This document shows, piece after piece, positions 34,589 through 47,382 of a DNA stretch of 64,000 nt. Below the pieces are notes generated by a model. The model saw only the letters and a list, made by a program, of their open reading frames with translations. It was not told the origin of the DNA and did no database searches. The DNA is taken from contig QKWP01001879.1 of assembly GCA_003550325.1 (NCBI GenBank), positions 37,581-101,580 of the forward strand, in the 5' to 3' direction. Numbering within the stretch: position 1 is the stretch's first letter; each line of letters opens with the position of its first letter. The position numbers were made by a program, and so were the translations under genes. The stretch comes from Gigaspora rosea. Lineage: Eukaryota; Glomeromycota; Glomeromycetes; Diversisporales; Gigasporaceae.

Positions 34589-37484
34589 TTATTTTTTTTA
34601 TGGTTTGGATATGCAGAGTCTAAATTTAATGTATTATCAGTTATCCGAATGTCCACCATCTTCAGGTACATTTTTTCAAAGTTTTCCGAATTTTCCAAAT
34701 TTTCCGGATCGGATGGACATTTTTTTACTTAATAAATGGTTATAATTTCATTAGTAAAATTTTTAATGATCATGATAAATTCCGATCCAGTCGACCAGGA
34801 ATTTGATGCGCTCCGACCGGAAATTTGGAGACTTTCTTGTAGTTTTCAAATACGACAATTGGGTGAAACCATAACCTTATTTGAATATATCCCGTATTAC
34901 AGAGTTTCTTCAAAGTTCGATCATTAATATGCGATCCAAAGCACTGCGCCGATGGCAAATTAGGCAGTTAACAAAGTTTTTATTAAATGCAGTGTTACGA
35001 ATGATGACATTTTATTAATACATCACATCAAAATTTTTTTTATTAACTGCAATGCATGATACGAATGAATGAATTTTAACACACGTGAGCAAAGTTAAAG
35101 AAAGATAAAAAAGAAAAAAAAAACATACACGATCGTATAAATAATAAATTGTGCAGGGATATGCAGTCTTTCCAAGAAAGAATTGTTAATTGTTGAGAAT
35201 GGGAACCAACTTGTTGAATCTTAAATTGTAATTCTTGATTGTTGAACAATAACGATTCATGTTAAGGGGTGGGAATTCTTAAATTCAAAAATATTAACAG
35301 GTTTTGCAGTGTCTTGCAGTTTTTTTCACACTTTTATAAAACGAAAGACAGATACATAATCGGCATAGAAAAGAATAATAATATTCTCGGATGCAGAAAC
35401 ATTTCACCAATTATTAGAGTTTTATTTGTTTATACTCACTAAAAACAAAAACTAAATATTCATGCTCGATCTTTTTAGTGAATGTGATTATCACGTTTGT
35501 TCCTGTTTCTAGCAGGCAAATTCCGTATCAACAAGGAAATTTGTTTGTTTATGTCTGCATACCGTCAAAAAACTTTGAAACAGAAAATCATTCACAAATC
35601 TGTGAATATAGTTTCGTTTATGCATACATATAGATATATAGCAGAAGTAAACAGTTTTTCCGCCAGCACAAGGTGGATCCTTATAATCAAATATAATCAA
35701 ATGAGTAAATTAAGATTTATTACTATTATGCAGAAAAGAATATGCATCTGGTCTTTATTTCATATGTTAAAAAAAAAACCCCCCCCTCATAATAATAATA
35801 ATTATAATAATAATAATAATTATAATAATTATAATAAGTATAATAATAATAAGTATATCATATGTTATTATAAGCGTGCACATAATGATTATTATAACGC
35901 GCATTTATAGATTGAATTGTGATTTTATATAATTAATTTGATATCCCGAATATGATTTATTAATATGTATATTTTCGTTTTTATACCCGGTGAAATATCC
36001 GTCACCTGATCTACTAAAAAAAAAAGATCATCATAATGCGGAAAAATTGATCTTAGGACGAAGATTCATTATTTTAATTTATAACACATTTATACTAGTC
36101 CTTAATAAAAAAAAAAAAAAAAAGAGAAAACAGTTGTAAAATGAAATAATACGTAATCATACAATATATGCACTATCATATCCTCTATACGTAACTAAAT
36201 GTCAGGATCTTAAGCATAGAGATGCAATTAAAAATAATAATTTACCGTATATATGCAGCGATCTCTTTACTAACAGCTATCGCTTGTTTGCAACACTCGA
36301 ATCTAAATTGATATCATAGTAAAAGTAAAGTTACACTGCACAAATATTGTAAGGAGAACTCTAGTTTCCAAACATAAATGCATTACATGAATAAAAAAAG
36401 ACAATGAATTTAATCTATGGGGCATGTCAATGCATTTATATACATGCTGTAAATATGCTGTAAATGCTGTAAATGCTGCTGTAAATGCTGTAAATGCTGT
36501 AAGTAAATAAATTAACATTCATCATTTTATCGTCTATCATTTGACACATTGAGTTTCTAAATTTCATTTCGTGTATCTTTAAAGAATATATTTTTTTAGA
36601 ATACGCATATACGATTACTCATTATATAACTATTAATAAATATCAGATATGTACGATTATGCATTATCATGTAAAGATGATTATGCTGTAGATGACTCAT
36701 AAAAACAAAACAATTTTAAATTTTCACGTCACACCCAAACTCATACCCAAACTTACACGCCCAAACTTATATACAAACTTACACATCAAACCCATACCCA
36801 AACTTATACACCAAACCCATACCCAAACTTATACACCAAACCCATACACCCAATCCCAACACCCAATCTCAAACCAAACTGGGAATTTTTTTTTTTTTAA
36901 GCTTCGTTTCGTTTCTTTGTTTTATTTCGTTTTAAAAAATTTTTGTTTTTAATCAATGTCGATTAAAAAAAAAATTCCTTCCTTTTTGATATTTGATGAT
37001 TGAATTCGCTTTAATAATATTTGATATTTGATTTCATAAAATTAATTTAAAAATCGATTTATATATATATGACGGTATTCGATCTTCTTTAAAAAAGAAA
37101 AAAAAAGAAAAAAAAGTATTCGGATACCGAAAACCCCGGCGGGAATTTTTTCGAGATTTTGATTTCTTTGTTGTGGAATTAAATTTCGGTTTTTTTAAAA
37201 AATCGTAAAATAAAATCGCTTAAGCATGATTTGCGCACACATATATAAGAAAAAAAAGGGGTGTTTTTTTTTTTTGTATGGATCCATTATTTTTTTTAAA
37301 AAAAAAAACTATCGAAAAATAAAATGAATGAAAAATATATATTTATAATAAAAAACAAAAAAAAAAGTTCCGGAAGTGTAAATCATAGCAAGTTTAAAAA
37401 AAGTTTATCATAAATCATTAAAATTTAAATTTAATGAGTTCTTTTTATCAATGGTATATATATATACTTTTTTGCATATTGTAA
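34589..37484. other. Gene-flanking DNA with microsatellites, no gene supported
   Basis: Holds ATAATAATA arrays (35790-35855), a GCTGTAAAT repeat (36440-36500), a degenerate CCCAAACTTATACACCAAAC repeat (36735-36865), poly(A)/(T) runs and long AT tracts. The 137-codon frame at 35497-35910 and the 86-codon frame at 36692-36952 end in simple repeats. 34750-34960 is locally richer in G/C with a short frame on each strand, unrecognised. No transposon ends seen. Confidence 0.5.
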
Positions 37485-38207
37485 TTAATTAATTGATTGT
37501 TGTGATTTTTTTTCGCGATTTTTATCCAATGACTCTACACAAACAATTTTATCGTCATCAATAACATCATTTGATTCGTGGGTTTGTTTTGTAACTATTG
37601 ATACCCGTTTTTCATCGAGTTCATAGTGCAGACTAAATGGTCTTTCTGGTATCATACTAATATATGCAATGTATTTATCCCAAGTATCAATATATGTTAA
37701 AGATTCAGATGTCGGAGACGTTAATAAAGTATTATTATGAGGATTATGAACGATAAGATCATTATGTAGATAATTGGAAAAGGTATTAGGAGAGGGAGGG
37801 CGAGATAGAAGTAGTAATTGGTTAAGGTTAGGGATCATTGGAGGAGGTTTAATCGATGTATTTAAATTCTGTAATTCAATAATAATAGAACAAAAATAAA
37901 ATAAAATAAATTATATTAATAAATCTTAATAATCTTAATAATCTTAATAATATTGAAGCAAATAAGATCGTATGATGTGATTACCCCACAAAAAAAAGCA
38001 TGCATTTCAAAAATAGAGTTTATCCGATAAAAAATTTATTACCTTTTCTTCATCTGTCTTAGAACCACCTGTGACTCTTCTGCGACAGTAAAGACACAAT
38101 AACGCAATTCCAGCTGTTCCCAAAACGGCTGCAACTAGAAGAGAGCCTCCTACCAAGAAACCAACACAGGTTTGACAGTCTGATGAGGTACTAGAATCCA
38201 CGCTCAT
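37485..38207 (-). CDS. Two-exon single-pass membrane protein, unknown function
   Basis: Exon 1 is 38207-38043 (55 codons) and exon 2 is 37868-37485; the 174-nt intron begins GTAATA and ends ACAG. Exon 1 ends on a codon boundary after TDEEK, and exon 2 stays open through NLNTSIKPPP to the stop, giving a 182-residue protein. Residues 1-13 are Ser/Thr/Asp/Cys-rich. Residues ~16-40 form one strongly hydrophobic helix (VGFLVGGSLLVAAVLGTAGI onward), followed by CRRR, so the N-terminus probably faces out and the ~140-residue tail lies in the cytosol. No cleavable signal peptide or enzyme motif. The tail is Asn/Ser/Pro-rich with acidic stretches. It is the only gene here without breaks and lies in a transposon-poor stretch. 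Family not recognised; the ATG at 38207 is the first in frame. Confidence 0.72.
37869..38042 (-). other. Intron of the membrane protein gene
   Basis: Donor AAG|GTAATA at 38043/38042, acceptor TTACAG|AATTTA at 37869/37868, phase 0. 174 nt. Without splicing, exon 1 runs only 11 codons into the intron before a stop. Confidence 0.75.
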
Positions 38208-39030
38208 AGACGATTTTTTAATAAAGAAAGAAAATAACGATTGTGATTGTAACTAAGGAGGGGGTTTTTTCGCGAAAAGTTAATGAGTGAGAACCTCATT
38301 TAGCTATTTTTTGATTTCGACAACAATCGAAGGATAAGAGAAAAGAGAAAAAAGAGAGACGAAACATTGAGTCATTGAGTAAAAGAAACCACCAATTGAT
38401 CATTAATGATAAAAATTAAAAGATAGATACAATTAATGATAAAAAAAAAAATAAAAATTAATCATAAATAATTAATAATAAAAAAAATTAATCATAAAAT
38501 TAATTATGAAATTAATTATGAAATTAATTATAAAATTAATGATTATGATAAAAACTTGTGAATTATTACTTCCGGAAGGTTTTCTTTTTCTCCACCTTTT
38601 TTTAAAGTCATTTTTTTTTTCGGAAAAAGGTGGACAAAAAGAATAACCTTTGGAAAAAAAAAAAAAGATTTTGTGCATCCTTTTTATAAGTGTTAAAAAA
38701 CGATGTATCTATAATTTACTCAGTATTTTTAATAGTTTTAAATTGCAGTTGCATTACTCACCCATTTGCTTGCGCAATGCAAAGGCGTGAAACAAAACAA
38801 AAGTTGCGCACGAAAAAAATAAAAAATAAAAAAGTTTGTTGATATACACTACTTTATATATACTGTAGATACTGTAGATATAGGATAATTATATTTTATA
38901 CATATAATTAAATCATTATAATTATAATTAAATTTATTATAATTAAATCATTATTGTAATTAAATCATTATTGTAATTAAATCATTATTATAATTAAAAT
39001 CATATAATTAGTATAATTAGTTATATACAG
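38208..39030. other. Upstream region of the membrane protein gene
   Basis: A pyrimidine-rich strand in gene sense, an (ATTAATTAT) cluster at 38485-38545 and TCATTATTGTAATTAAA repeats at 38930-38995. No promoter element can be assigned with confidence, and no other gene is seen. Confidence 0.45.
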
Positions 39031-39037
39031 TATTAAC

Positions 39038-39130
39038 TATATTAAATAATATTAAAATAATATTAAAATAATATTAAAATAATATTAAAATAATATTAAA
39101 ATAATATTAAAATAATATTAAAATAATATT
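39038..39130 (+). repeat. 11-bp tandem repeat AATATTAAAAT
   Basis: About eight near-perfect units. Confidence 0.95.
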
Positions 39131-39487
39131 ATATTAATTAATTAATATACTAGCATTCGTTAAGTAAAGTCGTCACAATATTTTTTTTTTGCACCACATA
39201 AAATCCATAATCCTTTTTCTTTTACCTTTTTTATTATTATTTGCATACGGGCTTTTTTCTGAAACTTAAAATTACATAATAATGTGATAAGGCGTGAGAT
39301 GATTAGGTCCACGAGCGTAGAATGCAGAAAGTATCATCAAGGATTCGCGTTAGTAAAACTGCACCAAATAAACGCAAAGACGAATACTAAATTTAAGCTA
39401 TCATATATATCATATATGCGATATGCGAGTAGGTGTAAATATGCATAGAAAATTGGCTTATAAGTTGACTTATTTAAAATAAAATAT

Positions 39488-39566
39488 CTAGAGTAACAAC
39501 AGTCAGAGTAACAGTCAGAGTAACAGTCAGAGTAACAGTCAGAGTAACAGTCAGAGTAACAGTCGG
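39488..39566 (+). repeat. 12-bp tandem repeat GAGTAACAGTCA
   Basis: About six near-perfect units, the last ending CAGTCGG. Confidence 0.95.
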
Positions 39567-42500
39567 TAATAAGAAAAAAACAAAATTTTCCTACAAAAGT
39601 ATGAATGATTTGTTTTAATAGTATCGTCGATTTTCTCTATGCGTTAATGTTTATTTTTAAGGAATCAGCCCAACACTATGTTGAGACAAGACATTTAGAA
39701 CCATTCATTGTTTAAAAAAAAATACATAGTTTAATTATTTACCGGCAAATGTGAGAAAATGGTCTACCTGAATGAATTTGTTGCATCCGAAAACAAACCT
39801 TAAAATAATAAAAAGGGACCCGACTTTTACATTGTAATACAAAATATTAAAGTGACAAAGTCCATTTGATAAGCAAAAGATGATCATGAAACAATGTTAA
39901 AGGAATTTAATAAAGAGAATTAGCATTGAATTTGATTCTAGTTTTTCTAGTTTAAAAATATTCTTCTTGATTGGTGAATTTGATTCAAGACTAAAAAGTT
40001 GGAAGTTGATCAAAGAAGTTTAAATAACCCTTTGATCAAATTTGGTAAGTGTGATAGTAAAGACAAACCCCTGGCTCACATATATGTCCATTTATAATTA
40101 CCGACATTTTTTCCCCACAAATGCAGTTCTTACCATTTATGTAATTGTAAATCACGTATATATATAAATTTAGACTAACCATTAAACATTTGTAAATAAT
40201 TATATAATAAAAAAATTCCCGAGTAATCGGGTAAATCATTATTAATGTTTTCAGAATAAAATTCTCAATTCCAATTTACATTATTTTACTTTATTAAAAA
40301 AAAATTTTTTTTTATTAAGAATAATAAAATAATAATAATAATAATAATAATAATAATTGATTATATAAAAATTTGAATGCTTAATTAATTAATAATGAAA
40401 CTTTATATGATAGAATATATGAATATAAAACAATATCAATCAATATCAATCAGTATCAATCAATATCAATGTATAGTAAATAATAAATGCTATAGGATGT
40501 CTGTTATAACAATGATATCTGATAAATTGGGATGTAAGAATTTCGAATTGTTACTAAATTAATTAATGTAAGAATTTCGAATGGTTACTAAATTAATTAA
40601 TCATCAAAGAAACCCTTTGAATGGAAGAAACAAATATATTATAAACAGGAAATTGGCTTGATTTCAAGATTTTAAATTAGATTTGTCATAACAGGTGGAA
40701 TAAACGCCGAAAAAAAATCTACCAAAAAAGCAATTTTTTTTTTCTTTTGAATGAATGCATGAATTCTTTAGAACAAATTAATACAAAATGGACACGTAAT
40801 CAGCATTAACGCATGATGTAAATAATTCAATCAAATAATATCACGTAATTCCGTGTAACAAAATATCTCTCTACTTTTTTTTTTTTTTTTTTGTAAAGAA
40901 ATGTTGATGGATACCTTATTGGCTCGTGTTCTTCTCTTTGAAACAATACAAATAGGGATATAACTTTGGACAATCTTACCTTAGGAATAGCACATTGACA
41001 TTGAACAATTATGTGATATAAAATTTGGAAAACATTTGCTCCTATCAATGAGAATTTGGCGTACGTACGTATGTACGTATGTACTTTTTTTCTTTCCTTC
41101 TGTTTCATCAATTTTTGTGTATCCAATACTTTCAGTAGGTAAAAATAAGTACAAACTAGATTCATACTAGACTCAAAAGAGATCGCTTATTTTCTTTTTT
41201 TTTTTTTTTTACCTCTTATTTGTCCGACTAAAGTTGTTTACAATACTGCACCATTAATAAGTATCCACTTATTTGTTCTGTATCCCTTAAAAATACCTGC
41301 GTTAGATTTCCAATATCCCACATGTCACATTTTTTTTTTTTTTTACATATTTTTACATATTGCATTTGATTATAAATTTAATGCATTATCTCCAATCATG
41401 TATGCAGGGAAATTACGTCAAGATTTGCCCAACTCGCTTTTACCTTTAGAAAGATCAAATTTTAAAACATAACTTTCTTAAAGAGAAACGTGTAATGTTA
41501 CGCTTCACTTAAACATTGTAAATCCTAATTCTATTTAAGCGGATACAAAGATAATTCTCCGGCTTTACGGTTTCGTTTGTTATTATAATGTTAGAGCACA
41601 GACTGTTTTTATTTCATTCATAAACGGAGCATTTATCTTATCAGCATATACAAAAAAAAATAAGTTATTCGGTTACACGACTTTTTTGAACGAAACTTAC
41701 AATGTATGCGTTATAAATATCCTCATTGTCAATACAGAAATTGATTAGCATACACGCATTTATTCTTATCAATTTACAAAATATGATCACTTGACACTAC
41801 TTAAAAATAGTTTACCAAAGACGTTAAATGATGATGATATTTTTTTTCAAAAGGAAATGTTTGTAGCACACATTTTTCTTTTGTAACATTTTATGGTCAA
41901 AGATCTGACGAATGATTAAAGATCTTTATTCCATTTATATAGTGGATAATGAGACATACTTATGCATAGTGATACAATAATTTGAAGCAAAGTCGAAGAG
42001 CAAAAATTATTTGTAATTACTTCCTTTGTGTAATTTACTTTATTATCATTTTTTTATCATTTTTTATCATTTTCATACAAAATTATATATATATATATAT
42101 AAAAAAAAAAAAACGCCGACATGTGTGCTCCATGAAATTTGTATTGGGCCTTCAGCAAATGCATTTTTTTTCGGAATCGTATCATATTACACGTCAAATT
42201 GAAAATTGAAAAAAGAATTTAAAAAAAATTTTTTTTTTTTTTTTTGTTTATAAAATTCATTGACTATTCAATTGGCTAATCAATTGATTATTCAATTGAC
42301 TATTCAATTGGCTATTAAACTGACTATTCAATTGACTATTCAATTGAATTGATTATTCTACTGTAAAAACTATCAATCCTTAAATAGTAACAATTAAAAT
42401 TTGTTATGCACTAAGAGACAATTAGACTCGATAACAATATACCCATGATTTTCTATATCTTTTTTCAATGGACGGAGATAATGATGATCACGTTTAAAAT

Positions 42501-42805
42501 TCTACAAATTCCGATATACCTGATACATTATGTAAATATACGCGACAAGGAATTACTAGCATACATGCTCTTTATTATCACTTACTTATTTTACTTATTT
42601 ACATTTGCTGCACAAACATCTTTAATAACTAAAACAAATAAAAAAAAAATAAAGTATTATTGTTATTATGATTGGTGTTTACAATTATTTTAATTATTTT
42701 GTAACATTTTCACCAATTATTATTAAATCATATATGTGATTTATCATTGAAATTGTGTGAACCAATTATAAATTAGTCAAATGCTAAAGTATGTACATTA
42801 TAATC

Positions 42806-42810
<5 letters not shown>
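39567..42810. other. Non-coding, microsatellite-rich DNA
   Basis: Contains (TAA)n at 40328-40358, a CAATCAATAT repeat at 40430-40475, a GTACGTACGTATGTACGTAT run near 41061, and TGACTATTCAATTGGCT-type repeats at 42260-42355. Reverse frame 40827-41165 (112 codons) and forward 41982-42209 have no recognisable domain and include homopolymers; not called as genes. Confidence 0.5.
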
Positions 42811-42811
<1 letters not shown>

Positions 42812-42839
<28 letters not shown>

Positions 42840-42948
42840 TCTATTATTATTTCTATTATTATTTCTATTATTATTTCTATTATTATTTCTATTATTTTTC
42901 TATTATTTTGCTATTATTATTTCTATTATTATTTCTATTATTACTTTT
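42812..42948 (+). repeat. TTATTATTTCTA tandem repeat
   Basis: A (TTA)n run followed by ~8 copies of the 12-bp unit. The 64-codon frame across it is poly-Leu/Phe from the repeat. Confidence 0.92.
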
Positions 42949-43051
42949 ATCCTGAGATTCGCTCAGCCCTTTTAAAATCTCTTTTTTAAAGAACTCTGAT
43001 CAATTTTTGTCGATCTGTAAAACTTATTAAGGTTATCATGATTGTGTATTG

Positions 43052-43142
43052 CAATATTACAGTATTATTAGTATTATTACAGTATTATTACAGTATTATT
43101 ACAGTATTATTACAGTATTATTACAGTATTATTACAGTATTA
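43052..43142 (+). repeat. 11-bp tandem repeat ACAGTATTATT
   Basis: About eight units, mostly perfect. Confidence 0.93.
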
Positions 43143-43404
43143 AATATTTAACAATTAATAAAAACTTTTTCATGCTAATTGAATGACTGCGTGTATACGT
43201 TATATGCACAGTCTTCTACACACATGTTTTTATCAACAGACCCACACATTTGTGCCATTGTTTGTTATGATTACAATGTTGTAGTTATTCGCAACATTTA
43301 ATGTAAGATTGTGCTATATAAATTTAAATGTAAAATATAAACATAACCGAAATAAACATGTCAAATTTGATAGGTCTTTATATGAATATAAATAATTCAG
43401 TTAT

Positions 43405-43492
43405 TCATGTAGTAATTTCATGTAGTATTTCATGTAGCATTTATGTAGTATTCATGTAGTATTCATGTAATATTCATGTGGTATATATACAA
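43405..43492 (+). repeat. CATGTAGTATT tandem repeat
   Basis: About seven imperfect units of 10-13 bp. Confidence 0.85.
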
Positions 43493-43904
43493 TATACAGT
43501 ATATAATACTGTAATATATATATAATATATATATATAATATATCAGGTACTCAAAATCTCGTGATTTAATATAATATTATATAACTTTGGTGATCTTTCC
43601 CCGTAGCGAATAGTGATAAATTATTTTTGATAATGATAATACAATGAAAATTATACAAACGTAATTAATCCTTTTTTCGGCTAAGCACACGCCAAGTTCA
43701 TATAAAAATAAAGATTTTATATTTAATAGGCAATAAATTATATCGATACACACTACCTTTTAAAAATCAATGTTGTCATACATATCATAATTGTTAAGAT
43801 AATATCTTTTCATTTTAATTGGTTCAGATTTTTTTAACTTGTTTGTTAGCTTTTACGACTTTTGCGACCATGAAAAAAAAAAAAAAGTGTGAACAACAAA
43901 AAAT

Positions 43905-43970
43905 ATTTTGTAATCAAATATTTTGTAATCAAATATTTTGTAATCAAATATTTTGTAATCAAATATTATG
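43905..43970 (+). repeat. 16-bp tandem repeat AAATATTTTGTAATCA
   Basis: Four near-perfect units. Confidence 0.93.
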
Positions 43971-44194
43971 TATTTATTTATTTTGATTGATCCGTAATAT
44001 AAAAAGTTTTATTAAAATTTTTACTTTTATCTTTACGTAAAGTAATATTAACAGATAATGAAACTTTTTTTTTTGGTTCTAGGCCATCCAATGTTAATTT
44101 TTTGGTTTCTCATAACGTAAAAACCGGCAAACTTCGGCAAACTTAGGCTTTTTAATTTTACTCTCAAAATTTACCAACCGGATTATGAGTTCCA

Positions 44195-44360
44195 ATTTAT
44201 TAAGTTTGTATTCCATAGTCAAAGATTAGAGTTTCGTTATAGTCAAGATTAAGGTTTCGATATAGTCAAAATTAAGTTTCGATATAGTCAAGGCTAAGGT
44301 ATCACCGTGGTTAGAGTCAAGGTTTCGCCGTGGTTTAAAACCGGTTTGTTAGAAATTTCC
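44195..44360 (+). repeat. Degenerate GTCAAGATTAAGGTTTCG repeat
   Basis: TATAGTCAAGATTAAGGTTTCG-like words recur about six times at 22-30-bp spacing; further diverged units lie at 44640-44730 (GATTAAGGTTTTACTGTGAT). Confidence 0.7.
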
Positions 44361-44439
44361 ACTATCGTTACAACAAGATTCTGCATTTATAGTAATACAA
44401 GGTTAGGATAGTCACTATCGCAGACAAGAATTACTTATA

Positions 44440-44605
44440 CAGTGTTGTCATGTAATGTCCAATGGTCCAATAATTTGGGACAATGGATGTTCACATTTGA
44501 CATCCAAATATCCAAGAATCACGATTGGATATTGGATTGGACATCACATTGGACGTCCAATTCAAAGATGCCCAAATGTCCAATTTTGCCCAATGCATAA
44601 CGTTG
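44440..44605. mobile_element. Small hAT-like MITE with TGGACATTTG words
   Basis: CAGTGTTGTCATGTAATGTC at 44440 weakly pairs with the complement of 44585-44605. The interior is a run of TGGAC, GTCCAA and CCAATG words in both directions. CTTATA occurs just left (44434-44439) and right (44606-44611), a possible but short target duplication. It sits within the GTCAAGATTAAGG repeat, which continues on both sides. Confidence 0.55.
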
Positions 44606-44739
44606 CTTATAAATTTGTTTTTATCTGCTGTATAGTTATAGTTATTAGGATTAAGGTTTTACTGTGATTGAAATTTATTGTGGTCAAGATTCCGCTGTGG
44701 TCTAGATTTTGTATTAGTTTAAAGATTTGTTATAGTTAT

Positions 44740-46030
44740 TCAAGTATTATGAAAAATATCAAACAAAAAATAATAGTTTAAAATATAAGTTAAAATTTGT
44801 AAATATTATAAATTTTTCTTGGTTACACTCCGAACAATAAATATTTTCAAAGATAATATTTAAAAAATAAAAATAGTTTTTTAAAACAAAAAAAAATTTA
44901 TTTAAAATTTTTTATTTTTTATCAAGTTTAGATTTAATCTTTTTTTATACAGTATTAGCTAATTCAAATAAAAAAATTTAAATCTTTTAAATTAGAGTAT
45001 ATTCATTATATAGAGGGCAACCAAATTGTTTCTAAGTAAATTTTTTTTAAACTTTAAATTAAAATATCTTAAACAACTATTAAACCAATCTTGATATAAA
45101 TTTTTTTTATTTTAATTCTATATAGTTATAAAACTAAAATAAAAAATTTTTTCAAGATGGGTTTAATACTGTTAAGATATTTTAAAAAAAATTTACTAAA
45201 AATGATTTGCTTGGTTTCTATTGATACTCCCTATATAGTATATATATTATAGAATTTTTAAATATATGTTTTGTTTTAAATAAAATTTAAACTTTTATTA
45301 TTTAAAGTAATAGTTTATTTCTATATATTAATTATAGCATTTTACTATATTTTATTATTTTATTATATTGTTATAACTTTTGATTTTTTTTATTATTAAT
45401 TTGTTTTTTTATAAATTAAATATTTTAATAAAATAAAATAAACCAGATTTTAAATAGTTTATATAATAAAAACTATATAATAAAAATAAAGTAGTTTATT
45501 TTTTAAATTTAATTGATAATTTACAAAAAAAATTTAAACCAATTTATATATATAAATTAGTAGAGTAAAAAATACAAAGTCTAATAAAAATTATAAAAAA
45601 AAAATTATCCTTATTATTTATAGTACATTAATAATAAGATCCAAAAAGAATATAAGTTAAGGAGCTATTTAGTAAACAAACAGGTGTGCAATTAGCTACA
45701 CAGATCTTTGTTAATGCTTATTAAAAACAAAACAAATCAGGCAAGCTCTATAAAAAATAGAATTATATACTATTGTATAATTTGTTAGAGTTCAGAACTA
45801 TATAGTAAGCATAATTTACTTAGCAACTGCTATGCTTAATCAAAAGATTGAAATAGTAACTTGAGATAGGCCCAGCCAGTATTATATATTTTGATTATAC
45901 AAAGCCTTTTTTGACCTTGTTAACATTTAAAATATCCAAATATTCAAGATTGGCCAAAGCTTTTTCAGGCTTTAGTAATTAATAAATTTGTTTAAAAAAA
46001 TATATAATTATATATTTTTTAGATGATAAA
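44740..46030. other. AT-rich DNA, no gene seen
   Basis: Over 80% A/T by eye, with scattered ATATAGT words. No frame or element recognised. Confidence 0.5.
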
Positions 46031-46042
46031 CACATTCTAGTT

Positions 46043-47177
46043 CATGAACTCTTTCCGACGATCTTCTGGACCAAAATTTTTCATAAACGCCAACCTACGA
46101 AACTTTTGTAGTTAGTATTTTTATACATAACAAAAACTTTATCTAGAAGCAGCTTGGATACAGGACTTCAGATTGCATGTGAGATGACTGAAATAAAGCT
46201 GAAAAAGATTTCTCCTTGTGGGTTTGGTTCTTCAGGTGGAAGACTTCGTTGCTATGGAAAATGTAGTAGAGCTAAAACTCTGAAGTTTTTTGTCAAAAGA
46301 TGTGGAAGTTTAGACAGAAACATACTTTTGGTTATCAATACTATTCTACAAAACGTAAAACTTACACTCTTTACAAGTTTTGGTGCCCTCGATATTTCTC
46401 CTTGGTTTTTTCGAAATTTTCGCCAAAAAGTGCGAAATCTAGCTTACCCCCTCCAAAAGATCGGCAATGTTTACTCCTTCCAATTTGAAAATGCGGCTAC
46501 CGAATCGGAGCCCGGTCACGAGTAAGTTTCGACGCCTGCGAAATAAACAATGAATGATACGTGAGGATGATCTGGAGAAAATACCAGAAAAAATTTCTTT
46601 TCTTCTAGAAGTTTCTTTTAAGCGTAGTTTTTTTGTTTTTTCTTTTTCTTTTTCTTTCTTTGATGTACATATAATACTTTGACGGATATGGTTTCGTGCA
46701 GTATTATATAATTTTTATCTACTTTTTCTTTTGCCCTGTGTGGCTTTTTATATTTTCTTTTGTTAGTTTACGTCATTAGCATAGAGTTTTTCTTTATTTC
46801 TCTCATCTTTCATTTTTATTATTTTTGCTAGTTTTGGTTTTTCGTCTAGGTTTTGTAGTTATTCCTCTTTTTTTATTTCCTTTTGTTTCTCATTTTATTT
46901 GTTTTTCTTAAATGGTTGACTTATCCCCACCATTAATGCTAGGTGGGAGGGATTTGAAGAGAAATCCTCTGTCGCTCTTTGACGTGGGCTGACAAAGTTT
47001 ATATTTGCTTTATCCGTAAGGTTGTGCAACCGGTCGCATGTAGGTGCTCTCGAAGTAACTGCATGATATCGAATTTTAGTTTTAAGTATCATGTATTAAC
47101 GGGCTATAAATAGTACTCAATACTGGTTTTAATAAAATATCGGCAAGACATGTCAAAGAGTAAAAAAAAAAAAAAAT
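46043..47177 (+). mobile_element. R1 retroposon, copy d (full length)
   Basis: Exact 12-bp target duplication CACATTCTAGTT at 46031-46042 and 47178-47189. It starts near GAACTCTTTCCGACGATC and ends AATAAAATATCGGCAAGACA, a short spacer, then a poly(A) run (47163-47176). 1135 bp. A 123-codon frame (46154-46525) resembles no known protein; the segment LAYPLQKIG in it also appears in copy b in reverse sense, but no long frame survives in all copies. The pyrimidine tract lies at 46625-46910. Confidence 0.9.
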
Positions 47178-47382
47178 CACATTCTAGTTGGAATTAAAAT
47201 AGATTATCTTAATAAAATATTAAGTAATTTTACTTTCTTTAATTGTTTAAAATTGTTTAAAATTGTTCAAACTACTGTTCAAAGTTGCTTTGTAACAATA
47301 CTAGGCTTAGCTAGATAATAAAAGTAAAAAGTACATTTTATTATAAAATATTAGTAAAATAAAAATAGTAAATTTAAGTTTA

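Noticed and set aside
34438-34698. 86-codon reverse frame
   Set aside because: Two-thirds lies in the arm of a foldback MITE.
35497-35910. 137-codon forward frame
   Set aside because: The second half is (AAT)n microsatellite giving Asn/Tyr runs and the first half has no recognisable domain; a reverse frame overlaps it. Kept out for lack of support.
36692-36952. 86-codon Pro/Thr/His-rich frame
   Set aside because: Translation of a degenerate CCAAACTTATACA repeat followed by poly(T).
40827-41165. 112-codon reverse frame
   Set aside because: No domain, contains a poly-Lys run from a homopolymer and no splice partner found.
39038-43970. CRISPR-like regular repeats
   Set aside because: These are uninterrupted head-to-tail microsatellites without unique spacers, in a eukaryotic sequence.
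46154-46525. R1-encoded 123-residue protein
   Set aside because: The frame is not maintained in the other four copies beyond short stretches and shows no known domain; treated as non-coding.
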